From Micromonospora zamorensis (GTDB taxonomy: Bacteria; Actinomycetota; Actinomycetes; Mycobacteriales; Micromonosporaceae): 64,000 nt of DNA. Position 1 is the stretch's first letter; each line of letters begins with the position of its first letter. The notes beneath the pieces are model-generated. The model made no database searches, was not told where the DNA came from, and saw only the letters and a program-made list of their open reading frames with translations. Location of the stretch: positions 4,216,001 to 4,280,000 of the forward strand of contig NZ_LT607755.1 in NCBI RefSeq assembly GCF_900090275.1, given 5' to 3'. Below, piece after piece: positions 44,025 through 56,715 of the stretch. The position numbers were made by a program, and so were the translations under genes.

Positions 44025-45200
44025 ATGACGGACAAGCTGAATGAGCTCACCGCCGCAGGCGTGGCGGTGTGGCTCGACGATCTTTCCCGGGTACGACTGA
44101 GCTCCGGCGGGCTGGACCAGCTCCGCCGTGAGAAGCACGTGGCCGGTGTCACCACCAACCCGACGATCTTCGCAAAGGCGCTGAGCGACGCCGACGAGTA
44201 CAACTGGCAGCTGCGCGACCTCGCCACCCGTGGCATTGAGGTCGAAGAGTCGGTGCGGATGCTCACCACGTACGACGTGCGGTGGGCCTGCGACGTGATG
44301 CGCCCGTCCTACGACGGCAGTGCGGGGGTCGACGGCCGGGTCTCCATCGAGGTGGACCCCCGGGTGGCGCACGACAGCGACCGGACGGTTGCCGAGGCCA
44401 AGGCCCTGTGGTGGCTGGTCGACCGCCCCAACCTCTTCATCAAGATCCCGGCCACCGAGGAGGGCCTGTCGGCGATCACCGACACGCTGGCCGAGGGGAT
44501 CAGCGTCAACGTGACGCTGATCTTCGGCCTGGACCGCTACTCGGCGGTGATGGAGGCGTTCCTCGCCGGCCTGGAGAAGGCCAAGGCCAACGGCCACGAC
44601 CTGTCCACCATCGGCTCGGTCGCGTCGTTCTTCGTCTCCCGGGTGGATGCCGAGGTGGACAAGAGGCTGGAAAAGATCGGCTCCGAGCAGGCCAAGTCGC
44701 TCCGGGGCAAGGCCGCCGTCGCGAACGCCCAGCTGGCGTACGAGCGCTACACCGAGGTGTTCTCCTCCGACCGCTGGAAGGCGCTCGCCGACGCGGGGGC
44801 GCACCCGCAGCGGCCGCTGTGGGCGTCCACCTCGACGAAGAACCCGGACTACCGCGACGTCATCTACGTCGAGGAGCTGATCGCCCCCGGCACTGTCAAC
44901 ACCATGCCGGAGTCGGTCATCCACGCGTACGCCGATCACGGCGAGACCCGCGGCGACACCATCACCGGCGCCTACGACGCGGCCCGCAAGGTCTTCGCGG
45001 ACCTGGAGTCGGTTGGGGTGGACATGGCCGACGTGATCGCCACCCTGGAGCGCGAGGGCGTGGAGAAGTTCGAGGCCAGCTGGCAGGAGCTGCTCGACGG
45101 CGTCCGCAAGTCGCTGGAGGCGGCGGCGAAGGGTAAGGGTTCTCCGAACAAGGCTGCCAAGGGCAACGCCAAGGGCGCCGAGAAGGCCGGTGGCGCATGA
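44025..45200 (+). CDS. tal: transaldolase
   Basis: A 391-residue TalB/TalAB-type transaldolase. The Schiff-base Lys is in [11 protein letters not shown], and [17 protein letters not shown] and [23 protein letters not shown] are family landmarks. The C-terminus carries an extra Lys/Gly/Ala-rich tail (about 25 residues). The ATG at 44025 is 15 bases after the tkt stop. It transfers a dihydroxyacetone unit in the pentose-phosphate pathway. Confidence 0.96.
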   Translation: MTDKLNELTAAGVAVWLDDLSRVRLSSGGLDQLRREKHVAGVTTNPTIFAKALSDADEYNWQLRDLATRGIEVEESVRMLTTYDVRWACDVMRPSYDGSAGVDGRVSIEVDPRVAHDSDRTVAEAKALWWLVDRPNLFIKIPATEEGLSAITDTLAEGISVNVTLIFGLDRYSAVMEAFLAGLEKAKANGHDLSTIGSVASFFVSRVDAEVDKRLEKIGSEQAKSLRGKAAVANAQLAYERYTEVFSSDRWKALADAGAHPQRPLWASTSTKNPDYRDVIYVEELIAPGTVNTMPESVIHAYADHGETRGDTITGAYDAARKVFADLESVGVDMADVIATLEREGVEKFEASWQELLDGVRKSLEAAAKGKGSPNKAAKGNAKGAEKAGGA

Positions 45201-45243
45201 GCGAGCGAATCCGTGCCACCGTCGAGCGCAGTGAGGTAGCGGC

Positions 45244-46893
45244 ATGAGTGACCTGTTGGCAGGGAAGGTGGAGGCCGCCGCCGGGCTGGCCGTGTACGGC
45301 GCGGACGCGGTCGACAAGTCCGCTCCCGCCTCGACCCGGGACGCGCTGGTCAAGGCCGGCGTCCCGGGCAAGCTGGCCGGCAAGGACGCGAGCCTGTGGG
45401 GTCCGGACGCCGAGGCCGAGGCGAAGGTCCGGCTCGGCTGGGTGGACACCCACCAGCGCAGCCGGGAGCTGCTGGCCCAGCTGGCCGAGCTGACCGCGGA
45501 GCTGGCCGACCTGGACCACGTGGTGCTCGCCGGGATGGGTGGCTCGTCACTGGCCCCCGAGGTGATCACGCGGACCCTGGGCCGCCCGCTGACCGTGCTG
45601 GACACCACCGACCCGGGCCAGGTCCGAGCGGCGCTCGGCGACCGGCTGGAGCGCACCGTCGTCGTGGTGGCGAGCAAGTCCGGTTCGACCGTGGAGACCG
45701 ACAGCCACCGGCGCGCCTACTGGCAGGCGTTCCTGGACGCCGGGATGACGGAGGCGGAGGCCGGCCGGCACTTCGTCATCGTCACCGACCCGGGCTCGCC
45801 GCTGGAGGCCACCGCGACCGAGATGGGCGCGTTCACCGTGCTCGCCGACCCGAACGTGGGCGGCCGGTACTCGGCGCTGACCGCGTTCGGCCTGGTGCCC
45901 TCGGCGCTGGCCGGGGTCGAGGTCGCGGAACTGCTCGACCAGGCCGACGCGCTGGCCGCGTCGCTCGGCGCGGACCGGGACAACCCGGCGCTCGCCCTGG
46001 GTGCCGCCCTGGGCGCGGCGGCGACGCTGGCCCGGGACAAGATCGCGCTGGTCTCCGACGGCACCGGCATCGACGGGCTCGGCGACTGGGCCGAGCAGCT
46101 GATCGCCGAGTCGACCGGCAAGGCCGGGGTGGGCATCCTGCCGGTGGTCGTGGAGTCTCCGCAGAGCCCCGGCGCCAGTGGTGCGGACGTGCTGACCGTC
46201 AGCTACGGCGGCGCGCTGGCACCTGGTGACATGCCGGGGGGCGGCGCGGCCCCGGACGTGGCCGTCAACGGCCCGCTGGGCGCGCAGTTCCTGGCCTGGG
46301 AGTACGCGACCGCGGTGGCCGGTGTGGTGCTCGGCATCGACCCGTTCAACCAGCCGAACGTCACCGAGTCCAAGGAGAACACCAACAAGATCCTGGCCTC
46401 GGGCCTGCCGGCGGAGACGCCGTCGTTCACCGAGGGCGCGATCGAGGTGTACGCCCCGCAGGGCGCCCCCGGGGACCTGGCCGGGGTGCTGCGCTGGCTG
46501 CTCGACGGGCTGGGCGACGACGGTTACCTCGCGGTGATGGCGTACCTCGACCGGTTCGCCGACGCCGACATGGCCAAGCTGCGGCCGCTGCTGGCCCAGG
46601 CGGGCGGCCGGCCGGTCACCTTCGGTTGGGGACCGCGGTTCCTGCACTCGACGGGTCAGTACCACAAGGGCGGCCCGCAGGTGGGCAGCTACCTCCAGGT
46701 GACCGGCGCGGTCGCGGAGGACCTGGCGGTGCCGGGCAAGCCGTACACCTTCGGTGAGTTGCAGGCGGCGCAGGCTGCCGGGGACCGGCAGGCGCTCGCC
46801 GGCCGGGAGCGCCCGGTGCTGCGGCTGCATCTGACCGACCGTGCCGCCGGTGTCGCCCAACTGCTCGACGCGGCCGGTGATCTGCGGGCGTGA
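45244..46893 (+). CDS. pgi: glucose-6-phosphate isomerase
   Basis: Pgi of 549 residues interconverting glucose-6-P and fructose-6-P. Phosphate-binding and catalytic regions are GMGGSSLAPEV, VASKSGSTVETDS, and in the C-terminal part the Lys and His in LHSTGQYHKGGP. It follows tal by 43 bases and belongs to the same run of genes, linking glycolysis with the pentose pathway. Confidence 0.95.
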   Translation: MSDLLAGKVEAAAGLAVYGADAVDKSAPASTRDALVKAGVPGKLAGKDASLWGPDAEAEAKVRLGWVDTHQRSRELLAQLAELTAELADLDHVVLAGMGGSSLAPEVITRTLGRPLTVLDTTDPGQVRAALGDRLERTVVVVASKSGSTVETDSHRRAYWQAFLDAGMTEAEAGRHFVIVTDPGSPLEATATEMGAFTVLADPNVGGRYSALTAFGLVPSALAGVEVAELLDQADALAASLGADRDNPALALGAALGAAATLARDKIALVSDGTGIDGLGDWAEQLIAESTGKAGVGILPVVVESPQSPGASGADVLTVSYGGALAPGDMPGGGAAPDVAVNGPLGAQFLAWEYATAVAGVVLGIDPFNQPNVTESKENTNKILASGLPAETPSFTEGAIEVYAPQGAPGDLAGVLRWLLDGLGDDGYLAVMAYLDRFADADMAKLRPLLAQAGGRPVTFGWGPRFLHSTGQYHKGGPQVGSYLQVTGAVAEDLAVPGKPYTFGELQAAQAAGDRQALAGRERPVLRLHLTDRAAGVAQLLDAAGDLRA

Positions 46894-46932
46894 GGATGGA
46901 CGACGTGACTGAGGCGGAAGCGAGGGGGCGCC

Positions 46933-48507
46933 GTGAGCGCGAGGAGTGAGCCGGGTTTGCGAGCCCCGCAGTCGCGAACCGACGATGGCTCGGTGAACCC
47001 GCTGCGCGACCCGCAGGACCGCCGGTTGCCCCGGATCCCGGAGCCCTGCGCTCTGGTGATCTTCGGGGTGACCGGCGACCTGGCCCGCAAGAAGCTGCTC
47101 CCTGCCGTCTACGACCTGGCCAACCGAGGGCTGTTGCCGCCGGGTTTCGTGGTGCTCGGTTTCGCGCGCCGCGACTGGGGAGACGGCGACTTCGAGACGC
47201 TGGCCTGCGAGGCCGCCCGCAAGCACGCTCGTACTCCGTGGCGGGACGAGGTGTGGGCACGGCTGGCCGGCAACATCAAGTTCGTCGGCGGGTCGTTCGA
47301 CGACGACGCGGCCTTCGACCAGCTCGCCTCGACGCTGGACGACCTGCGCCAGACCCACGGCATCACCGGCAACGCGGCGTTCTACTTCTCCATCCCCCCG
47401 GCCGCGTTCCCCGTCGTGCTCAAGCAGCTGGCCCGCACCGGGATGGCCGACAACGAGAAGTCCGGCGGTTGGCGTCGGGTCGTCGTGGAGAAGCCGTTCG
47501 GCAACGACCTGCCGTCGGCGAAGTCGCTCAACGACCTCGTCGACGACGTGTTCACCCGGGAGGACGTCTTCCGGATCGACCACTACCTGGGCAAGGAGAC
47601 GGTCCAGAACATCCTGGCCCTGCGGTTCGCCAACAACCTGTTCGAGCCGCTGTGGAACTCCAAGTACGTCGACTCGGTGCAGATCACCATGGCCGAGGAT
47701 GTCGGGATCGGCACCCGCGCCGGCTTCTACGACACCGTCGGCACCGCCCGTGACGTGCTCCAGAACCACCTCCTGCAACTGCTCGCCCTGGTGGCGATGG
47801 AGGAGCCGACCAGCTTCGACGCCGACGAGATCCGGGCCGAGAAGCTGAAGGTGCTCAAGGCCATCACCCTGCCCAAGGACGTCGCCCGGGACACCGTTCG
47901 CGGTCAGTACCTGCCCGGCTGGGTGGGCGGCGAGCGCGCTGTCGGTTACCTGGAGGAGCAGGACGTTCCGAGCGACTCCACCACGGAGACGTACGTGGCG
48001 GTGCGGCTGGGCATCCAGAACCGCCGCTGGGCCGAGGTGCCGTTCTACATCCGGGCCGGCAAGCGGCTGCCCCGGCGGGTCACCGAGGTCGCCATCATGT
48101 TCAAGAAGGCACCGCACCTGCCGTTCAACGACGCCGACATGGAGTCGCTGGGCAACAACCAGCTCGTGATCCGGGTGCAGCCGGACGAGGGTGTGGTGCT
48201 CAAGTTCGGCTCGAAGGTGCCGGGCACCACGATGGAGGTCCGCGACATCGCGATGGACTTCCAGTACGGCGAGGCGTTCACCGAGTCTAGCCCCGAGGCG
48301 TACGAGCGGCTGGTCCTGGACGTGCTGATCGGCGACCGCACCCTGTTCCCGGACGCGTCCGAGGTCGAGCAGAGCTGGCAGGTGATCGACCCGCTGGAGC
48401 ACGCCTGGGCTGGCACCACGCCGGAGCCGTACCGGGCCGGCGAGTGGGGTCCACGCGCCTCAGACGAGATGCTGGCCCGCGAGGGCCGCGCTTGGAGACG
48501 AGCATGA
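46933..48507 (+). CDS. zwf: glucose-6-phosphate 1-dehydrogenase
   Basis: G6PDH of 524 residues, the entry enzyme of the oxidative pentose pathway. The NADP-binding motif is [18 protein letters not shown]. The catalytic region [19 protein letters not shown] holds the conserved His/Lys. The first GTG (46933) has a strong GAGGGGG in front. A second GTG at 46993 (VNPLRDPQD) matches the start of many homologues, so the first 20 residues are uncertain. Its stop overlaps the opcA start. Confidence 0.96.
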   Translation: MSARSEPGLRAPQSRTDDGSVNPLRDPQDRRLPRIPEPCALVIFGVTGDLARKKLLPAVYDLANRGLLPPGFVVLGFARRDWGDGDFETLACEAARKHARTPWRDEVWARLAGNIKFVGGSFDDDAAFDQLASTLDDLRQTHGITGNAAFYFSIPPAAFPVVLKQLARTGMADNEKSGGWRRVVVEKPFGNDLPSAKSLNDLVDDVFTREDVFRIDHYLGKETVQNILALRFANNLFEPLWNSKYVDSVQITMAEDVGIGTRAGFYDTVGTARDVLQNHLLQLLALVAMEEPTSFDADEIRAEKLKVLKAITLPKDVARDTVRGQYLPGWVGGERAVGYLEEQDVPSDSTTETYVAVRLGIQNRRWAEVPFYIRAGKRLPRRVTEVAIMFKKAPHLPFNDADMESLGNNQLVIRVQPDEGVVLKFGSKVPGTTMEVRDIAMDFQYGEAFTESSPEAYERLVLDVLIGDRTLFPDASEVEQSWQVIDPLEHAWAGTTPEPYRAGEWGPRASDEMLAREGRAWRRA

Positions 48508-49520
48508 TCGGGCTGTGGGACACCACCGGCAACGAGGTGGTCAAGGCGCTCGCCGCCGAGCGGCGCAGTGCCGGCGGGGTGGCCAGCGGCATGGCGCTCA
48601 CCCTCATCGTGGTGGTGGACGAGAAGCGGGTCCGGGAGGCGGAGGCGGCGGCGACGATCGCCGCCGCCGCCCACCCGTGCCGGCTGGTGGTGGTGGTTCG
48701 CTCCGAGATCGAGCGGGACCGCAACCGGCTGGACGCGGAGATCGTCGTCGGTGGCCGGCTCGGCCCGTGCGAGGCCGTGGTCACCCGGATGTACGGGCGG
48801 CTGGCCCTGCACGCCGAGTCGGTCGTGATGCCGTTGCTCGTCCCCGACGTGCCGGTGGTCACCTGGTGGCACGGCGAGCCACCGGCGGAGATCGCCACCG
48901 ACTTCCTCGGGGTGGTCGCCGACCGGCGGATCACCGACTCGGCGCAGGCCGCCGACCCGGTGGAGGCGCTGCACCAGCGTGCCCGGGACTACGCCCCGGG
49001 CGACACCGACCTGGCGTGGACCCGGATCACCCCGTGGCGGACCCTTGTCGCCGGGGCGTTCGACACCACCAGCGAGCGGGTCACCGAGGCGACAGTCGTC
49101 GCGCCGCCCAGCGACCCGACGGCGGCGCTGATGGTCGGTTGGCTGTCCAGCCGGCTCGGCATCACCCCGCGCCGGGTGGACACCAACGAGTTCCCCCGGA
49201 TGCGGGAGGTGCAGTTGAGCTGCGCCAACGGCGATCAGCTCACGCTGACCCGCGAGGAGAGCATGGCCGTTTTCCGGCGGACCGGCCAGGACGACCGGGC
49301 TCTGCCGTTGGTCCGCCGTCCGCTCGGTGACGAGCTCGCCGAGGAGCTGCGCCGACTGGACGCCGACCAGGTGTACGCGGAGGCGCTGGGTGCGACGGTC
49401 GGTCTGCGGGGGTTGGAGCAGCGTCCCCCGCAGCGGGTGCACGTCTGGAAGGATCCGGCCACCGCCCGGCGCGCCGAGGCCGGGGTCACCGCACACGCCG
49501 GCACCAGCGGCGAGGGCTGA
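48504..49520 (+). CDS. opcA: glucose-6-phosphate dehydrogenase assembly protein OpcA
   Basis: A 338-residue protein that helps Zwf oligomerise and become active. It begins [20 protein letters not shown], with TLIVVVDE and [10 protein letters not shown] in the core, characteristic of the OpcA/Rv1446c family. The ATG overlaps the zwf TGA (ATGA), indicating coupled synthesis with its target enzyme. Confidence 0.94.
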   Translation: MIGLWDTTGNEVVKALAAERRSAGGVASGMALTLIVVVDEKRVREAEAAATIAAAAHPCRLVVVVRSEIERDRNRLDAEIVVGGRLGPCEAVVTRMYGRLALHAESVVMPLLVPDVPVVTWWHGEPPAEIATDFLGVVADRRITDSAQAADPVEALHQRARDYAPGDTDLAWTRITPWRTLVAGAFDTTSERVTEATVVAPPSDPTAALMVGWLSSRLGITPRRVDTNEFPRMREVQLSCANGDQLTLTREESMAVFRRTGQDDRALPLVRRPLGDELAEELRRLDADQVYAEALGATVGLRGLEQRPPQRVHVWKDPATARRAEAGVTAHAGTSGEG

Positions 49521-49543
49521 GCCCGACCGGGGCACGACAACGT

Positions 49544-49580
49544 CGGGGCAGGGCCGGGTCACCCACCGGGCCCTGCCCCG
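49544..49580 (+). terminator. hairpin between opcA and pgl
   Basis: Perfect 12-bp inverted repeat (CGGGGCAGGGCC / GGCCCTGCCCCG) with a 13-base loop. There is no T-run. It may reduce read-through into pgl or act as an RNA processing site. Confidence 0.5.
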
Positions 49581-49674
49581 GAACCTCCGGGGCACTCGCC
49601 CCGCCACCTCGGGCCTCCAGCCCGGGTACGACTCGACAGCGACCGCACGCGGTCGGGAAACGAAGGCGCAACCC

Positions 49675-50445
49675 ATGAGTGAGGCGAGTGTCGCGGTCCA
49701 CGCCGACGCCGATCTGCTGGCGCAGGCCGTGGCCGCCCGGTTGCTGGTGAAGATGCTCGACGCCCAGGCCGACCGGGGTGAGGCGTCGGTGGTGCTCACC
49801 GGCGGTCGGATCGCCGCCGCCGTGTACCGGGCGGTGGCGACGCTGCCCGCCCGCGACGCGGTGGACTGGTCCCGGGTCGACGTGTGGTGGGGTGACGAGC
49901 GGTTCCTGCCCGCCGGCGACCCGGACCGCAACGAGACCCAGGCCCGGGCCGCCCTGTTGGACGTGGTGCCGCTCGACCCGGCCCGGGTGCACCCGATGCC
50001 GGCCTCCGACGGCCCCGCCGGCAACGACCCCGAGGCCGCTGCGGCCTGGTACGGGGAGGAGTTGGCCCGCGCCGCCGGACCCGGGCACGGCACGCTGCCG
50101 CACTTCGACGTGCTGATGCTGGGCGTCGGCGAGGACGGGCACGTGGCGTCGATCTTCCCCGAGCACCCGGTGCACTACGACACCCGCCCGTGCAGCGCCG
50201 TGCGGGGCAGCCCCAAGCCGCCGGCCGTGCGGACCACCCTCACCCTGCCGGCGATCAACACCGCCGAGGAGGTCTGGCTGGTGGCCGGCGGCGCCGACAA
50301 GGCCCGCGCGGTGGGTATGGCGCTGGCCGGGGCCGGGCCGGTGCAGTTGCCGGCCGCCGGGGTGCACGGTGTGGGTCGCACCCGCTGGCTGCTGGATCGG
50401 GCCGCCGCAGCCGACGTACCCGCCCGGCTGCGCAGCCTCCGCTGA
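49675..50445 (+). CDS. pgl: 6-phosphogluconolactonase
   Basis: A 256-residue Pgl (DevB/Rv1445c family) that hydrolyses 6-phosphogluconolactone. Landmarks are VVLTGGRIAAAVYRA, VDVWWGDERFLPAGDPDRNE and VLMLGVGEDGHVASIFPEH, with the catalytic His in GEDGH. The ATG at 49675 is the first methionine of the domain. It completes the oxidative branch begun by zwf and is separated from opcA by a hairpin. Confidence 0.95.
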   Translation: MSEASVAVHADADLLAQAVAARLLVKMLDAQADRGEASVVLTGGRIAAAVYRAVATLPARDAVDWSRVDVWWGDERFLPAGDPDRNETQARAALLDVVPLDPARVHPMPASDGPAGNDPEAAAAWYGEELARAAGPGHGTLPHFDVLMLGVGEDGHVASIFPEHPVHYDTRPCSAVRGSPKPPAVRTTLTLPAINTAEEVWLVAGGADKARAVGMALAGAGPVQLPAAGVHGVGRTRWLLDRAAAADVPARLRSLR

Positions 50446-50450
50446 CCGAC

Positions 50451-50480
50451 AGGAAGGGCCCCTCGACGGGGGCCCTTCCT
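50451..50480. terminator. bidirectional terminator between pgl and rbpA
   Basis: Perfect 12-bp hairpin (AGGAAGGGCCCC / GGGGCCCTTCCT) with a 6-base loop and flanking T-rich sequence. It sits between the stops of two convergent genes. Confidence 0.9.
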
Positions 50481-50482
50481 TC

Positions 50483-50824
50483 TTATTCGCCGCGGCGGCG
50501 GCGGAGCGCTGCGAGCGCCTCGGCCAGCAGCGCCTCGCCTTCCTCGGCGGTACGCCGCTCCTTCACGTACGCCAGATGGCTCTTGTACGGCTCGGCGCGG
50601 ACCCGGCCGGGCGGGTTCTGCGCGTCCCGCCCGGCGGGCAGGCCGCAGCGGGGGCAGTCCCACAGGGCCGGCGCCTCGGCGTCCGCGGCGATCCGGATGT
50701 CGATCCGGTGGTCGTTGCGGCACCAGTAGGTGACGTCCTGTCGGGGGGCGGGTTGGTGCCGCTCGTCGGGCCGCATGGGTGCGGACCCGACTCGGGCGCC
50801 GCGGATGACGTTGCCACTTGGCAC
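50483..50824 (-). CDS. rbpA: RNA polymerase-binding protein RbpA
   Basis: A 113-residue actinobacterial transcription factor that binds the principal sigma factor and RNA polymerase. It starts MPSGNVIRGARVGSAPM, has the zinc-binding core (VTYWCRNDH, LWDCPRCGLPAG) and ends with the sigma-interacting EPYKSHLAYVKERRTAEEGEALL. Length and motifs match the Streptomyces and mycobacterial proteins. Confidence 0.95.
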   Translation of the reverse strand: MPSGNVIRGARVGSAPMRPDERHQPAPRQDVTYWCRNDHRIDIRIAADAEAPALWDCPRCGLPAGRDAQNPPGRVRAEPYKSHLAYVKERRTAEEGEALLAEALAALRRRRGE

Positions 50825-50908
50825 GGCTGCTCGCTCCTGTCGTCGGAGGGGACCCGCCGTCTTTTTCTCAGGATGGGCGGCGGGCGACGCGGTGCAGCGG
50901 AGAAAAGC

Positions 50909-50944
50909 CTGCGCGCGGCCCGTCGAGTGACGGACCGCGCGCAG
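50909..50944 (-). terminator. terminator of the gap-pgk-tpiA-secG operon
   Basis: A 16-bp stem with a 4-base loop (CTGCGCGCGGCCCGTC / GACGGACCGCGCGCAG). In the minus-strand transcript the only irregular pair is G-U, and it is followed by GCTTTTCTC. It lies about 25 bases after the secG stop. Confidence 0.85.
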
Positions 50945-50967
50945 ATTGTACGACTTGGCGAGCCTGC

Positions 50968-51228
50968 TCAGGCGCCGCTGTTCATCTGGAGGCGGAGCCA
51001 GAGCCCGAGCCCGACGATGGCGGCGAACCAGACGACGCTCACCAGGACGGTGTAACGGTCCAGGTTTTTCTCCGCGACCGAAGAGCCGGCGAGGCTGGAG
51101 CTGACGCCACCGCCGAACATGCTCGACAGACCGCCGCCCTTGCCGCGGTGCAGCAGGATCAGCAGGGTGAGCAGAATGCTCGTGATGACCAGCAACACGA
51201 TCAACGTGTATGCGAACCAGATCGGCAT
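50968..51228 (-). CDS. secG: preprotein translocase subunit SecG
   Basis: An 86-residue membrane protein with two hydrophobic helices (FAYTLIVLLVITSILLTLLILL and VLVSVVWFAAIVGLGLWL) and the connecting loop HRGKGGGLSSMFGGG, diagnostic of SecG. It is part of the SecYEG export channel. The ATG at 51228 gives the family length. It follows tpiA by 96 bases, the order known from M. tuberculosis. Confidence 0.94.
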   Translation of the reverse strand: MPIWFAYTLIVLLVITSILLTLLILLHRGKGGGLSSMFGGGVSSSLAGSSVAEKNLDRYTVLVSVVWFAAIVGLGLWLRLQMNSGA

Positions 51229-51324
51229 GGCTGGGGTCAGTTCCTCTCGTAGCGATCCTCGCCCGGTCTGATCGGGCACGGTGGCACCGACCGGTGGACG
51301 GGCGGTGTCAAGGATACCGAGCGA

Positions 51325-52116
51325 TCAGCGAGCGAGGTGCTCCGGGAAGCGGCAGATCTGAGCGAATTCCTCCGCGTCCAGGCTGGCACCCCCCACCAGG
51401 CCCCCGTCCACGTCCGGCTGGGCCATGATCGAGGCGACGTTTGACGCCTTGACCGAGCCGCCGTAGAGGACCCGGACCTGGTTCGCGGTGTCCTGGTCGA
51501 AGCGCTCCGCCAGTCGCTGGCGGACCGCCCCGCAGACCTCCTGGGCGTCCTCCGGCGTCGCGGTCTTGCCCGTGCCGATCGCCCAGACCGGCTCGTACGC
51601 GATCACGACCTGGCGCACCTGCTCGGGGGTGAGCCCGGCGAGGCCCCCGTCGAGCTGGTCGGAGCAGTGCGCCACGTGGGTGCCCTGCTCGCGCACGTCC
51701 AGCCCCTCCCCCACGCAGAGGATCGGGGTCAGGCCGTGCGTCAGCGCCGCCTTCACCTTGGCGTTGACCAGCGCGTCGTCCTCGTGGTGGTAGGCCCGCC
51801 GCTCGGAGTGCCCGACCACCACGTACGTGCAGCCGAGCTTGGCCAGCAGCGGACCGGAGATGTCCCCGGTGTACGCGCCGGACGCGTGCGGCGACAGGTC
51901 CTGCCCGCCGTAGCCGATCAGCAGCTTGTCGCCGTCCACCGCGGTCTGCACGGTACGCAGGTCGGTGAAGGGCGGCAGCACGACCGTCTCGACGGCGGTG
52001 AGCTGCTTCTCGGTGAGGCTGGCCGCCAGCTTCTGCACCAGCAGGTTGGCCTCGAGGTGGTTGAGGTTCATCTTCCAGTTGCCGGCCATCAACGGCCGGC
52101 GGGTGGTGCTCGACAT
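51325..52116 (-). CDS. tpiA: triosephosphate isomerase
   Basis: TIM of 263 residues. All catalytic residues are present: Lys in AGNWKMN, His in VVGHSERR and Glu in [11 protein letters not shown]. The phosphate-binding [10 protein letters not shown] and the C-terminal [11 protein letters not shown] follow. The start is directly adjacent to the pgk stop, so the genes form one transcript. Confidence 0.97.
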   Translation of the reverse strand: MSSTTRRPLMAGNWKMNLNHLEANLLVQKLAASLTEKQLTAVETVVLPPFTDLRTVQTAVDGDKLLIGYGGQDLSPHASGAYTGDISGPLLAKLGCTYVVVGHSERRAYHHEDDALVNAKVKAALTHGLTPILCVGEGLDVREQGTHVAHCSDQLDGGLAGLTPEQVRQVVIAYEPVWAIGTGKTATPEDAQEVCGAVRQRLAERFDQDTANQVRVLYGGSVKASNVASIMAQPDVDGGLVGGASLDAEEFAQICRFPEHLAR

Positions 52117-54509
<2,393 letters not shown>

Positions 54510-54579
54510 CTATCCGAGCGTGCGAGACCCCGCTGCGCCGGGTAGTGCCCCGGGCGCACCGTGCGGCCCCACCGTCCTA

Positions 54580-55560
54580 TCAGACCACGAGCATGTCGGG
54601 CGTGACGGCTGCTTCCGTATCCGGGATGCCGAGGTCCCGGGCCCGCTTGTCGGCCAGCGCCAGGAGCCGGCGGATCCGCCCGGCGATGGCGTCCTTGGTC
54701 AGCGGAGGGTCGGCCAGCGCGCCCAACTCCTCCAGCGAGGCCTGCCGGTGCTCCAGGCGCAGCCGCCCGGCGTCGGTCAGGTGGTTGGGCGCCTCGTCGG
54801 CGAGGATCTCCAACGCCCGGGTGACCCGGGCGGCGGCGGCGACCGCCGCGCGCGCCGAGCGACGCAGGTTGGCGTCGTCGAAGTTGGCCAGCCGGTTGGC
54901 GGTGGCCCGCACCTCGCGGCGCACCCGACGCTCCTCCCAGGCCAGCACGCTGGAGTGCGCGCCGATCCGGGTGAGCAGCGCGGCGATGGCGTCGCCGTCC
55001 TTGACCACCACCCGGTCCACCCCGCGTACCTCACGGTTCTTGGCGGTGATGCCGATCCGGCGGGCCGCGCCGACCAGCGCCAGCGCCGACTCCGGCCCCG
55101 GGCAGGTGATCTCCAGGGCGCTGGAGCGGCCGGGCTCGGTGAGCGAGCCATGCGCCATGAACGCGCCCCGCCAGGCGGAGACCGCACAGCAGACGTTCGC
55201 AGCCACCACGTGCGGGGGCAGCCCGCGCACCGGACGACCCCGCACGTCGAGCAGGCCGGTCTGCCGGGCGAGAGCCTCGCCGTCCTTGACCACGCGCACG
55301 ATGAAGTGGCTGCCCTTGCGCAGCCCACCGGAGGCCAGCACGTGGATCTCGCTCGGGTACCCGTAGACCTCCGCGATCTCCCGGCGCAGCCGTCGGGCCA
55401 CCGCCCCGGTGTCCAGTTCAGCCTCCACCACCACGCGGCCGGAGACGATGTGCAGCCCGCCGGCGAAGCGCAGCAGTGCGGCCATCTCCGCCCGCCGACA
55501 GCAGGGTTTGGGCACGTCGACCCGACTCAGCTCGTCCTTGACCGCGGCCGTCATCGCCAT
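54580..55560 (-). CDS. whiA: sporulation/cell-division regulator WhiA
   Basis: A 326-residue protein with an N-terminal LAGLIDADG-like fold and a C-terminal DNA-binding domain. It opens [35 protein letters not shown]. The C-terminal HTH region is [32 protein letters not shown]. WhiA works with WhiB to switch actinobacterial hyphae to sporulation septation and is conserved in non-sporulators. The ATG at 55560 (MAMTAAV) or 55554 is the start. It is the last gene of the rapZ-yvcK-whiA cluster. Confidence 0.96.
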   Translation of the reverse strand: MAMTAAVKDELSRVDVPKPCCRRAEMAALLRFAGGLHIVSGRVVVEAELDTGAVARRLRREIAEVYGYPSEIHVLASGGLRKGSHFIVRVVKDGEALARQTGLLDVRGRPVRGLPPHVVAANVCCAVSAWRGAFMAHGSLTEPGRSSALEITCPGPESALALVGAARRIGITAKNREVRGVDRVVVKDGDAIAALLTRIGAHSSVLAWEERRVRREVRATANRLANFDDANLRRSARAAVAAAARVTRALEILADEAPNHLTDAGRLRLEHRQASLEELGALADPPLTKDAIAGRIRRLLALADKRARDLGIPDTEAAVTPDMLVV

Positions 55561-55614
55561 TGTGCGTCCCCTCACGGACCGGTTCCGGCGTGTCGCCGGA
55601 GATTACGTACGTGT

Positions 55615-56715
55615 CTAACGATCGGCACCCAGGACAGGCACCAGTGCGGCGCCCAGGGCAGCCGGATCATGGCGGGGAGTGCCACCGGTGACGGCGACAG
55701 GGGCGAGGACCAGGCGGGCACCCAGCGATTCTGCCGCACGTTCGACCGGTTCGGGGTCACCCACCGCCTTGGCGTCGGCGAGCACGAGATCCACCTTGAG
55801 CTCGGGCAGGTACCAGTGCAGCGCCGCGAGATGATCGGCGACGGAGAGTCCGAGAGTTTCCTTCTCGGCCGCGAGGTTCAACGTGACCAACCGCCGGGCC
55901 GAGGTGGACACGATAGCGTCGGCCAACTGCGGCACCAGCAGGTGCGGGAGAACGCTGGTGTACCAGCTGCCCGGCCCGAAGATCAACCAGTCCGCCGCCC
56001 TGATCGCCTCGATCACCTCGGCGCAGGCCGGCGGGGCGGGCGGGGTGAGGCGCAGCGACTCGACCCGCCCGGTGGTGACCGCCACCTGGTGCTGGCCGCG
56101 CACGGTGCGTACCTCGTCGGGGGCGGCCGGGTCGACACCTCGGACCTGCGCCTCGATGCCGACCGGCTGACGGGACATCGGCAGCACCCGGCCGACAGTG
56201 CCCAGCATCGCGCCGGCGTGCTCCAGCGCGGCCACCGGGTCGCCCAGCATCTCCATGAGGCCGCAGAGCACGAGGTTGCCCACCGCGTGCCCGGCCAGCC
56301 CGTCGGCGCGGATGCTCGCCCGCTCAGCGCCGGGGACGGTCGCGCCGGCGCCCTGGCTGTTTGCGCCCTGGTCGCGCGGGTCGGGGTTGCGGCGGTCGGT
56401 CGCCGCCGGGGCCAGGTCGGCTTCGCCGAGCGGGGGTACGCCGGCCGGCACGGCGGCGAAGCGGTGCTGGAACAGCCCGGCGCTGCGCCGGGTCGCCGGG
56501 TGATCCCCAGCCAGAGCCACCAGCGCCTGACGCAGATCACCCGGGGGCAGACCGCCCCGCTCGGCCCGCAACCGGCCGCTGGAACCCCCGTCGTCACCCA
56601 CGGTGACCACAGCGGTGATGTCGAGGTCGAGTTCGGGGGCACAGTGACGCAGCGCGCGCAGCGAGGCGGACAGCCCGTGCCCGCCGCCGAACGCCACCAC
56701 CCGCCGGGCCGTCAT
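55615..56715 (-). CDS. yvcK: YvcK/CofD-like gluconeogenesis factor
   Basis: A 366-residue UDP-sugar-binding protein. The Rossmann motif VVAFGGGHGLSASLRAL opens the protein, followed by VTVGDDGGSSGRLR and, further on, GHAVGNLVLCGLME and LIFGPGSWYTSVLPHLLV. In M. tuberculosis the homologue (Rv1422, CuvA) links cell-wall metabolism and growth on gluconeogenic carbon. Its start overlaps the rapZ stop. A Pro/Ala/Gly-rich insertion of about 25 residues (near 105-130) is unusual compared with the Bacillus protein. Confidence 0.94.
   Translation of the reverse strand: MTARRVVAFGGGHGLSASLRALRHCAPELDLDITAVVTVGDDGGSSGRLRAERGGLPPGDLRQALVALAGDHPATRRSAGLFQHRFAAVPAGVPPLGEADLAPAATDRRNPDPRDQGANSQGAGATVPGAERASIRADGLAGHAVGNLVLCGLMEMLGDPVAALEHAGAMLGTVGRVLPMSRQPVGIEAQVRGVDPAAPDEVRTVRGQHQVAVTTGRVESLRLTPPAPPACAEVIEAIRAADWLIFGPGSWYTSVLPHLLVPQLADAIVSTSARRLVTLNLAAEKETLGLSVADHLAALHWYLPELKVDLVLADAKAVGDPEPVERAAESLGARLVLAPVAVTGGTPRHDPAALGAALVPVLGADR

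Noticed and set aside
42192..45677. Minus-strand open frame of 1161 codons over tkt and tal
   Set aside because: It is antisense to two certain housekeeping genes and has no domain content.
45547..48402. Minus-strand open frame of 951 codons over pgi and zwf
   Set aside because: It is antisense to pgi and zwf and lacks motifs, which is typical of high-GC shadow frames.
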